A program made the position numbers and the translations under genes. The notes beneath the pieces were generated by a model, which was given only the letters and a program-made list of their open reading frames with translations, had not been told where the DNA came from and did no database searches. Shown one piece after another: positions 44,694-56,600 of a DNA stretch of 64,000 nucleotides. Source of the stretch: Corythucha ciliata (lineage: Eukaryota > Arthropoda > Insecta > Hemiptera > Tingidae); NCBI GenBank assembly GCA_038030265.1, contig CM075941.1, positions 54,351,952 through 54,415,951 on the forward strand. Reading direction: 5' to 3'. Position 1 is the stretch's first letter, and the number at the start of each line of letters is the position of its first letter.

Positions 44694-47600
44694 TCAATGA
44701 ATTGGCTCGATGGTTTCCCCTCCACGGATTTGGCCCCAACCAATAAGTCTGAGGGGTACAAACCACAATATGAGACAAAAAAAAAATCGAAAAAAAAAAC
44801 TTTCCAAAAGAAACTTACCTCCAATGTTTTTCGACTCTCCGACTAAGGGCAATTTTTTCACCAACCTCCGTACAGACGGGCGTCGTAAGGCTTATTTTAG
44901 CCAAATCCGCTTTGGAGGCTAACACTCGACCACCGGTTGACAGGGATCCGATGTTGACGAGAAGGACCTCGTTCCTTACTAGTTTTTGAACCTTTAAAGG
45001 GGTTGTGGTGGAGGGGAAGGAGAGACCGACGGGTTAATTATGAGGAGGGATCGTAAAGGTCAACACGTACTACTCGGACGTGGCGAGGGAGAGCGCAGTT
45101 CCCATATCCAGCTCAGCCTTTTTTAGTACAGTAAATAAAGCTTTAAAAAGGCAGAATATAGCGGCAAAGTTCGGCCCAACTTCAAATGTGGGCTTAAAAA
45201 ATTCCTTTTGATGCATTCTTCCAGGATTCTAAGAGTCCGCAACGGGGTGGCAAACATCCTTTTTAGGGGAAGGTAGAGTTGGCCAACTCATCGCTATAAG
45301 ACAGGGCCGGCCAACGTTTTTTGGTCGTGTGCCATAAACTTGGTTGTAAGAACTCAGGCGGAGCACCCATTCTCGCCCCCCCCCCCCACACTTTGATCTT
45401 CGCAAAAAGGCCGTGACGCTCTGAATAAAACGCACTTGGGGCCTGTTCAATAACTTCAAACGACATAAGTTAATCATAGTATCATAACGTTTTCCATTTG
45501 CACAAAAAATATGCCCTGGGGGGCAGCTCATAGCAGTGCCGGCCATGGACATTCGGCGCCTACGGGCGAACTTTCACTAACTCCTCCGTGAAGTTGCCAT
45601 CAGGGCCAGCGAATTAAGGTTTTTTTTTTCCACACTTCACCACTTCTTTTCAATTTCATCTGTGAATTAGCTATTTGTCTCCATCTTAGCCGCGAATTAG
45701 CGATTTGTCTCCATTTTAGCCGCGAATTATCCTCATTTCAGCCGTGAACTTTTCTTGCAATGAATTTGTGTTTTTCTAATTTTAGCCAGGAAGTTGTCTC
45801 CGGAAAGCACGACTTGCCATTTTTACTCAATTTCTTTCTGTGAAATAGCAAATATTCTCAATTTAACCCCATAAATAGCCATTTTTCTTGACTTCAGCAG
45901 TGTATTAGCTTTTCACCTAATTTTAGCCTTCTAGCGAGCCTTCAATGAGTTTTGTTAGCCAATTTTCGCTGCGAATTAACGCTTTTCTGAATTTTATCCG
46001 CGAATTAGCGCATTATCCTCACTTAGCCGTGGATTAGCGATTTCCTTCACTTTCTGGCACGAAGTTACCTCCAGAATCAGCGAATGGGGAACTTGCATGA
46101 ATCTCAGATTGGGAAGAAAAGCGTACCGGTGATTTGACCCGTGAACTGAAGGATAACAAACGGAAGTTGCAACCCGATTGGTGCGTTTTAAGATTTTTAA
46201 AAAAGGTTCAAAGTTCTTCAGGAGGGGATGGATGGTACGAGGGGAAATGACGTAAATCCTTACTTGTGAAGCATTTGAGGAAACTCTAAAATTGTTTGTT
46301 TACAAATAACATGAAAACTTTCCCCCCAGTAAACGAGCCTACGCGTCCAGTCCGCGTCCCTACATCATCCATTTCAATTAATAAGTTTTGACGTAATCGA
46401 ACCCCCACTCAAAATTTTTAAAAATTCGCTAAAAAAGCATCCTTGACTGATTTCAGAGTTTAATGTGAGAATAGGCTTGTGGAAGAGCGCTATTTAAGAA
46501 ACACCAACTTTTGAAAAATGTGCAAGTTCCCCATTATCGTTTTCTCCATTTAATCTGCGAATTAGCGTTTACCTCACTTCCGCGCTTCTTCTCAATTTTA
46601 TCGATGAATTAGCAATTTTTCTCTATTTCGGCCGCGGATTAGCGATTTTTTTGTCATTTTAGCCGTGAATTAACGATTTATCTGAATTCAGCAGTGAATT
46701 CGTGTTTTTTATTCTCCACTTTAGCAGTGAATTCGTGGTTTTAGCCGCTATAGAGCGACTGTCCACAATTTTATCCGTGAATTAGCACTTTTTCTCCATT
46801 AAATAATAAAAAATAATAAAAATTTGTATAAGATTTTGGGCAGGTCTAACCGTGTTCTCTGATCTTACGTAGTTTTTTCCGCTGAATCGAATGAGCGTTT
46901 GCAGGGATCGCTGAGGGTCAATACTTTCTGAGAAACGCCCACAAATATAAAAGCAAATCCTTTAAAAATGCTGGAGATGTTTGTCCGTAACTCAAAAAGT
47001 ATTGATACCAGCGATCTTGACAACGGCGCATTCAATTGAGCACAAAAAACTACGTACGATGAGAGAAAAATGGTCCTGCCTAAATCATGATACATTTTTT
47101 TAGGGCACATTTAAGTGTAGAAAAAATCGCGGGTTTACAGGTATTTTCGTTCGTAACTCAAATAATATTGATCTCGGAGAATCGCGCTACCTAAATTTGA
47201 TTTAGCACCAAAAAAAACTTCAGAAACGACTTCATCACCTAATCCTTAAACAAGCCAAAAACAAAGTTTTTTCGTACAAATCATGTCATAACTCGACAAG
47301 TAATCAGCCCACGGACTTTCGGGGCTGATTTTTTTCGACTCAGTACACACAACTGCATAGGATTAGTCACCTCGTTTGGGCGATTTTTTTTCATCCCTTA
47401 TAGGGTTGAGTTGGCCAACGTCTACCCGCCCTTAAAATAGGTTAGCAACCCCGTATCGTTGCGAACTCTTCGAACACTCAAAGTATACATAAAAAGGAAT
47501 TTTTGAAGCAACATTCGAAATTGGGCCGAATTTTGCCGCTATGCTGGCTTTATTTCCTGTACTATATTGTTTATTTAGGTTTATGTTGCTCTGACGTGAC

Positions 47601-50600
47601 GTGGGAACACGCGGTATGATGTGCAATGTGAACGTAAACAAACAAAAGCCTACGCTGGATTTTTGTATCACACGTGGCACTGCGTGTTCTCGCGTCACGT
47701 CCGAGTGTCTGTATTGACCTAAAAAGTGTGTTGGTTTTTTTTTCTCTCTTACCTTCGCTCCTTTTTTGTCTCCTTCCATCCTGACACCGAGCAATCGTTT
47801 CAACAGATAGTACGAGATTTCCAGCTCGACGAAAATTTTAGGGAGGGCGCCGACGGCGCCCAACACCTGTCCGACGAGACGATCGGCTCGACACAGGGTT
47901 GGCTCGATTTTCGTACCGACGCCTTTAAATGGTAGCGGGAGGGGTGAGGGGGAAGTGAGAAACAGCTCGAAACACGCGGAATAGAACGGAAAATTCACAC
48001 TTACCGATGAGCCCACCGGGCACGGCGAACTGAAGTTCATTCTGTTCGGCGCAGAGTGATACAATTCTCGAGAAAATTGGTTTGCACGTCAGTTTGCCTT
48101 CACCGTCTTTCGAGACAACGCCCGGTCTCACTTCGATCTCCATGCCAATCTACAAAATTGGGCGTGTAGGGGAGAGGGGGGGGGGTAAACTTTGGGCGAC
48201 GACAGTTAAATAAAAACAAAAAACCAGCAAACCTTTAGAACACCGCGAAGAATGCTCCCACCCGCGACACCTCCTTTTAAGTCGTCCACCTCACAGCCCG
48301 GCTTGTTGACGTCGAACGAACGGATGACAATGAGTCGCGGCTGTGACGAGAAATCTCTCACGGGCACTGGAATTTTTTTGGTGATATACTCGCACAGTAC
48401 TTCAATGTTGTATTTCAGCTGGGCAGAAATGGGAATTATGGGTGCTCCTTCGGCGACCGTGCCTGACGGATAAAAACATTCGTTTAGAAAAAAATGGCTA
48501 AAATTAGAGATTTTCAGTTGTTTTACCTTGAACAAACTTCAAAATTTGTTCATACTGCTCCTTGGCCTGCGCTTCTTTCACTAAATCGATTTTATTTTGA
48601 AGGATAACAATATGCTTCAGTTTCATGATTTCTATCGCGGCCAAATGCTCGGATGTTTGAGGCTGGGGACACGACTCGTTTCCGGCTGAAAGCACACACA
48701 AAAATGTCTCCATGTTTCTCAGATTTCTGCTAAAAAAAAAAAAAAAAAATCAACAATTTACCGATCAATAACAAAGCGGCGTCCATAACAGCCGCGCCGT
48801 TCAACATGGTGGCCATCAAAATGTCGTGACCGGGACAGTCGACAAATGACACGTGACGAACCAATTGAAAGTGTCCGGTACAGTTGAGCCGTTGACAGGG
48901 TAGAGTGTCGTCGCGCGACGAGCCACCGGAAATGTAGCAGCCGGGTCGTGAACATTTGGGATTGTCGCATTTGTAAATTTTGGCGTTTGCGTAACCTGGT
49001 TGAAGGAGGGGGGAGGGGAATGAAAAGTTATGTTGTGATGCGGGGAGGGGGGCATTGTGGCCGAGACCGCACCGCAGTGGTCTCAGCCACAGTACTCGGT
49101 ACATGCAGCGCTGTTCTCAGCCTGACGCAGGGATCCTATATAGGAAAATAGTCAACAAACAATTAAAACTAATTATTGCAAATTTTATTATAATTGCAAC
49201 AAAATAGAGTCAAAATGTACCGCAGGCGACGATTAGAGGAAAATATTTCAGGCGTATGATACGCGAAAATAAGGACACTAATAATTACATAAGACCCAGC
49301 TTAGGTAGGCAAAATTAATCGAGGAAATCAAAGTGATTCAAATTAACACTATTTTAGGAGAACATACGTAAAATCAAGTAGTAGAAGTTAAAAACAAATA
49401 AGTTAAAACATATAAAATTACCTAAAAATACACTGGAGAACAGCAGGATTGAGAAACTAAAAAGTTCAAAAAAACAAATACTTTCTACAGTTGCGGGCTT
49501 CGCACTTGCACAGCAAGTCTGGCAAGCCCTTGCGCTTCGAACCATCCTTAGGGGCTTGACACAAATAGTCGAAATTCAGTTCTTCGTTAGCGTTAATTTT
49601 CCGAGTGGCGAACAGTCCCAGTCGGGGAAGATTTGGATCGAGACAGTCGACCCAAATGGCGTACACCTCGAGATTTGGACTGCACGAGTGATTGATAAAA
49701 TGCGACACATTGCCGTAGACGGCGGCGTCGACCGTGTATGGAAAATTATGAGGATCGTTGAAGTCGAGATCGAACAAATAAGTGCAGCCCTCGCGGTCGT
49801 AGTAGCGACCTCGTCGTTCGGCTTCGTCCGTTGAAATTATTTCACCGACGTACTCGACGACGAACGTGCCTTTTTCGATGGGTTGCAAAGTGCGCACGCC
49901 CCAGCCACAACCGTTGCTCGTGCGAAAAATTTCAAGTGGAATCGTCCGCCCTTTTTGTAAAACTCGATTTCGACACTCCTTAGTACAGAGGCACCGCTTG
50001 TTGCACTCGTATATTGGAACGCCGCGTTTCACACGCACCGTTCCCTCCTCTTTGTAATTAGTCTGACCGCTCAGCTCGTAACAGCTGCACTTTGAGCCGG
50101 CGCAAGAACTGCTACACTGACAACCCAGTGGTGGCTCTTCACATATTTCGACACCTTTCCCGGGTAAGGATTTGTTGATAAAAAAAAAATTAGCTGGCGG
50201 ACCTTCCAAGTCGACTCCGTTAACAACTTTAATTGGCGAAGGATCAGTACACATGTTGTTCATTTCCTGTTCCCAAAGTTGAAGCGACGATATTTGCTCC
50301 CGACGTTTCTCTTTCAAATTTTTCAACAACAAAAGATTTCTAACAGACTCAACAAACTTAGTTTCATGGGCCTGTGGAGGTATGCGAGCCAGCGCTTCAA
50401 TCATGAAATCAAGTTGGTCCGAATCAACAGGTGGTATGTCGTCGCCAGTCTCCTTGAAATAATGTCTGGCCATGTTGTTCAATTCATCCCAAGTGAACGT
50501 TTCCAAGTTGTTTTTTATAGGACCGAGACGCGTGCGAAACGACGGACTCTCCACGTCCGGATAGATCCGTTTTTCAAAATACTCGATGACCAACTCTAAA

Positions 50601-53600
50601 CAACTTTTCAAATTGTCCAACGGCTCCCAAGTGGACGCATCGTCCGGCCAATCCTTCCATTTGACGTAATACGAACCGATTCGACCCAAATGCTCCTTAT
50701 GATCCACAATCCTTTCAACTTCGTAAACATTTTCTTGATCGTCAGTCGCCGGTCTTTTTTTCTTTTTCGAACGTTTTGAACCGGTTGTTTCATTATTAGT
50801 TGAACTATTGCTATTGGCCGGTGAAGGTTGAATGGATCTATCGGCCGGTTCGGGCGCCGTTTCAGCTTCCATCGTTTTTCTACTCCACTTAGCCCCCAAC
50901 TTGGAAAACCTCCGCGAATGAGATCGCAAAAGGCTAAACAGTAGAGAGACAAAAAAGTAATAAAAAGGGTTTTACCTAGTTTTATGGTGATATTGCGTTC
51001 TAATTCGTTTTTAAATCTAACGGTCTGTACACCCGAGACAGCCTTCACAACAGTCGACTTCCCGTGAGCGACATGTCCGATAGTGCCTGAAAAAAAAAAA
51101 AAGTAATTATAGGAAAAATCAACAACAACGCAGAGACTACAGCTGAAGAGAAGGAAGGGAATGGGAGTCATGGATGTCCTAAAATGATAAATCAAATCCC
51201 AGAAAAGGTCCGTCCTACGTGCGTGGCCAATTCTGAGGGACTGTCAAATGTGAACGGCGGTTTACACTCTCACTCTCCGGAAAACTCATTTTCAACTTTT
51301 GAGCAACAGAAATTAACTGTCTGCTTACAAGGCAAGTTGCAGGAGTGCGTGCTCGTTTTGAAATTCAACGACCGAATTCATGGGCGGGCGTAGGTCACAT
51401 GCAATCACCAGTAGCCCGGCGCTCTGCTACGGGTTCGAGGACCCACACTATCGGCGATGGGTGGCTGTTCTTCAGGACCTTTGGACTGAGGGTGTGAGTG
51501 AGGGGGAGGGGGGAACCCGACGACCGCGAGAAGGAAGAAGAGCGGCCTATACGAAAGCGCTTCTTCTTGTACTTGCGGTCATAGGCTAAAGCTCTTTCTG
51601 CGAGTAAATTCGTGGGCGCCCGAATGAATCCCGGGGAGACATCCCCTTGAAGAACTAATTTGCTTGAAAAACAGTACACGAAATAGGTTCTTTAAATGAC
51701 CCCCGCCCCCCAAGTTTTAGAGGAAGCCTGACTCACGAATTTGCATAATTGCACCGCGTAAATATTGATCGATCCAGAGATAGAAAAAAAAAACATTCCC
51801 ACAGAGTACTTTCTTTCCAACGGTGTTACTAAAATTTCAGTGATACCATTTTTTCATGAGATACGGCAGATTTAGTCACGAAACTCCCGGATACATTGCC
51901 AATTAAGACAAACCCGTTTATCATCTATGTAATCCGTTATTGTTCAGACCATGGACCAAAGGTTCATTTTGGTTCGAAATGCGATCTAGAATCACTCATG
52001 TCCTTTATTTCCGTTACACCCTGTACGCTGTATGGGCCAAGATTTGTGGTGGGCACATGGCCCACCACAGGGCTATTCGGGTCAGACTAAGGCAACTATA
52101 CAACCGATTGAACGCATCGACCATAATGAGGTAGATCAATTTCTACATGAATGAAGGTGAAAACACTGCGGAGAAGCCCTTGAGGCCTTTGAAGCGAGGC
52201 GAAATTATCCCCTAGTAGTCAGGCTTATCAATTCCCCAAAATGCCGGTGCGTTCACGTGATTAACAGGTTCTCTAGGCCAGAAAATAACGAGGCAAGCAT
52301 GGCGTGGTGGGATCTTACTGTCCAGGAGTAGAGGTGCCTCACATATACTACAATCTCAATCTGATCCCGGTGAGGTAGCAAGTCTGACCATGCTTTTGGT
52401 CCCGGCATCAGGGGGGTTGCCAGATCTCCGGTTTTCGCCCGGAGAGTCTCCGGGCCTGGGCCCCGACCCGATTTCCTGTGTACTCGGGTGGGCCGAGAAT
52501 ATCTCAGGGGCCTTTTACGTGAGCGTTACATTTATTTTGGCTGTTTAAAAAGGTTTAAACTAAAAAAAAAAAAAAAAAAAAAAAAAAAAGTGAAAGCTGC
52601 GGATTATGGCCGTTTCTGGGGTGTTAAATTTCAGCCTGTAAATGGCATTTTCTATTTGCATAAAATTCAGCTATAGAGCCGAGCATTTCACCCGTCTTAC
52701 CCGTTACCATGTGACATCATTCAGAGAAGACTGGTGGAAATGCTCGACTCCAAAGCTGAATTTTATGTAAATGGAAAACGCCATTAATTTGCCAATAAAA
52801 TTCAAATTTTTTTGCCAATAATTCAAAAGTGAAGACATAATTTGTGTTTTGGAGGCCGAACAGGCCATTTTTGGATCATCAGATCGCAGGACAAAATTTT
52901 CACCCCCCCCCCCCACCCAAACTGGGTACGCACATGATTCTAACCATGAGAAGCACTAATCAAAAAGACTTCAGCTACGTTTACATTTGAGAGTTTTTAG
53001 CTCTCGAGAGTACTCTCTAGAGCTTAAATCGCCAGTCTAAACGGGCCAGAGAGTCCCCCCCCCCCAGACGCCTGCCCACACCTGGCACTCTCAGAGAGTT
53101 CAACTCTCGAGATTTACTCTCACGTGTAACAGCACCATTCCATCGCTCCCCAGATTGTTTAGCAGCCATTTTATATTCATTTATGCAGATGAGTATAAAA
53201 AATGATGGACAAGAACACATGCGATCGGGTGAAGACAACATGAAGGATGGCCCTAAAAACATGCTCGAGAAAATTTAGAATGGCCCCACCGATTTTGGAC
53301 CTCTAACCACCTTCAGATTAGTCCTTTGGTCCAATAAATTCATGTTGTCCGTTGTGTTCAAATGAAGGTTGGTCATTTGGGCGCTCAGGTGTCCATATCC
53401 CCCCCCCCTCATCTCAATACTGTAAATGCTATTTGGCAACCCTACCCGGCATATTTGAGGTTTAAATTATTTGGTCCTGATTTTTTCTAACTACGAGCCG
53501 AAGCTCCTTCGCGATTTTACTTGAAGGTACCCGGCCCTACAAGGTTTTCAGCGAAATCAAGAGCTTTCAACATCCATCGCCTACAGGCGCTGTGTAGTCC

Positions 53601-56600
53601 AACTGCCTCAGATGGCCCAATCTCCCTGACCAAACTTTATTCGTTCGTTAGTGCATTGGTGGATCGAAATGGAATGTTCCACTATACGAGCTGGTCGGCA
53701 ATCGAAACACTGCTGGGAAAAGACCTCACAATCGCGAAGACTAGCCTAGAATAGCACTTGCCAAGCGGGTAACTAAATAGGCGGTCGAATAATCTGATGA
53801 AACCTACCCCCCCCCCCTTTCAACACTTATTGAGGCGCCTGAAGACCTCATTTGAGGATGAGCCCCGCGCTCACTGCATTTCAAACACCCGAGATACCGT
53901 TGAACCCAGTGCCGGCCTTAGGCAGTATATTCCCCCGGGCGAATATTTCACCAGCGCCCCATGAAAGTCAACGTTAAGATTAAGCCGCGATTTGACGTTT
54001 TCTCCACATTAACCGCGAATTAGCGTTTCTTTCAAAAGTACATCGCTCCTTCTCAATTTCACAATTGGATTAACTATTTTTCTACATTTTAGCCGTGAAT
54101 AAGCAATTTGTCTCCATTTTAGCCGCGAATTGCCGGTTTCTTAATTTTGCCGTGAGTTAGCGATTTTTCCAAATTTTTGCCGCGGGTTAGCGATTTTTCT
54201 CATTATTATTATTATTATTATTTCTGGCATAAAGATACCTTCAGGAGCCGCGAATATGTCATTTTCTCCATTTAAACCGCGAATTAGCGTTTTTCTTACT
54301 TCAACGCTTCTTCTCAATTTTATCGGTGAATTAGGCACGAATTAGCGATTTTTCACAATTTTAACCGTGATTTTTCACCATTTTGCGGTGAATTCGTGTT
54401 TTTCTTGATTTTAACAGCTAATGAGCCATTTTTCCCAATTTCATCCAAGAATTAGCATTTTTTTTCTTCATTTTAGCTTTGAATTTAGTGATTGTTTCAA
54501 CTATGAATTAGCACTTTTTCTCAGTTTGAGCCACGAACCTGCCTTTATCAGAAAAATGTCGTTTCCGTACTTCTAGCCTCTAATTAGAACTTTTTCTGTA
54601 CTTTATCCACCGAAGCTTTAAGGAAACATTAGCCACGAAGTACCTAAATGCTTTTAGAGTAGAAAATCGCTAATTCACGACTAAAATTTGGTAGCAACGC
54701 TGACTCGTGACTAAAATTTGGGAAAACACAAATCCGTGGCTTTTGAAGCTACTTCGGGCCTAAAATTGGGAAAAGCTCAAGTCCATAGCTAAATGTTGAA
54801 CAAAACTTGTTAATGCGGGTCAAAAATAGTTCATACATCGTTAATTTGCAGCCAATATTGAGAAAAATCACTAATTAGCGCGGATGAAATTAACGAAAAA
54901 CGCTATGCAGCTCCAAAGTGAGAAAAAGTGCTAATTCACCACTGAAAAGGTAAAAATTCGCTAATTTGCTGCAAAAATAGAGGAAAACTTTCAATTCAAT
55001 TTTCACACTAGGAGAAAAGAGACCTTCAAACTGTAGCGACTCGCACGCTGTCGTCTTTTTTTTCGGGGGAGAGACGACTCTCGCGTACGCGTCCAATGTG
55101 AAAGGTTTTATGTGATCGTGAAGACAATAAACAATAATAGTGTGTTTTTACTGCAAGAGTCGGACGCTGACGCGCGCTTGAGAGGGGCCTTAGCGATTTG
55201 ATTAAAACGAAATATCTGGAAATACGGCCCTAGAATCCAGAACATTTACCTAAAAAACCAGGCAACTTAGCTTAATGTCTCATAATCTGATCCAAAACAA
55301 ATCGTACGCGTTTCGCTGGTTCTAAATCCAGATATCGCAAACAACCCCCAAGTTCACAACCCAACAACAACCCCCAAGTTCACAACTCAAGTTTCAACCC
55401 CTCCAAACCAAATTTTATGCATTTATATCGTTCAAAAACAAATTTCAGGGAATTTTCATCTCTCAACAACAAAATTTAATTGGTTTGGCTCTTTCAGAAA
55501 CAAATTTTGGCGATTTACATTTATTATACATATACCGAATTTTGTTGGCATAAAATTCCATTATCCCTCCTCCCATTCCTATAATCTTGGTTTATACGAA
55601 AAACTGATTTGGCTCATTCGCAAACAAAATTTGGTGATTTTGGCCTTTTCAGACGACAACGCCGCCACGGAAATTCGCCCTACCATAATCAAATATCGTG
55701 GATTTGGCTTCTTCAAAACCAAAGTTATTACATTTCAGTCACAATTTTGCGTATTTTCCTCTTTTAAAAAAAATATAGTAGCTTTAGCTCTTTCCAAAAT
55801 CGGTTTCGCAGCTTTGGCTAATTCGAAAGCTAATTTACTTTTTTTAAAAACCAAATTTATGGATTTTGGCAACTCAAAAAGCCAAATTTGGTTATTTTGG
55901 CTATTATAAACGCGAGTTACGTGAATTTCCAAACGGAAAACCACGGCATTTGTCTCCTTCAAACCCCAATTTCAGGCAGTTTTGCTCTTTTAAACCCAAA
56001 TCCCGTGGGATATATGCTCTTTCAAAAGCAACATTTTGTGGGTTTGGCTCTTTCAAACCCCAATTCCTTGGATTTGACTCCTTCAAATAAAAATTTCGGG
56101 ATTTAAAATTTCATGGCTTCGTATAATTTTGGTTAATTTGAAAAACTAATTCGGCTCATTCAAAAACAAAATGCCGTGATTTTGGCTCTTTCATACCACA
56201 ATTTCGCCCGATCTTTGTCTTCCATAAACAAATGCCTCGGATTTGGCTCTTTCACAAGCAAATTTCACAAATTTGTCAGCAAATTGGTACTTTCAATTTA
56301 CTAAAATAAGTTATTTAATTATTTTCCAACTTCCTGGTTCTAGGATCTATAGATATTTGCTCTCCTGCACATTTGAATCTTTTTTTATTCGCCCCCACCC
56401 ACAACTTCTCTGATTGTGGCTGAGCTGACAGGCGATAGGGACAATCGCCACCCCATAAAACCGCCCCTGTATCAAATGCGCTTCTAAGGTAATTTTTTCT
56501 CGTCCACCCTTCCACCCCTCATTTTGCTAGACGCACCCCTTGGGACACGACGCCGCTGGGCGGTCGCCCTGTCCCCTCTTAAAGCCGGCACTGGTTGAAC

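Noticed and set aside
47432..48064. 210-codon open frame on the minus strand
   Set aside because: Only 47753-47922 is a true eIF2-gamma exon. The remainder is intron and the MITE at 47575-47715 read through.
50608..51195. 195-codon open frame across eIF2-gamma exon 3 into the Su(var)3-9 region
   Set aside because: Only exon 3 (50976-51086) is family-like. The rest overlaps the chromodomain coding sequence in another frame and resembles nothing, so it is not called as a gene, although it is discussed as a frame break.
55631..56106. Several overlapping open frames in both directions
   Set aside because: They arise from phrase-B repeat units, whose composition avoids stops. The translated repeats follow the DNA period and match no protein family.
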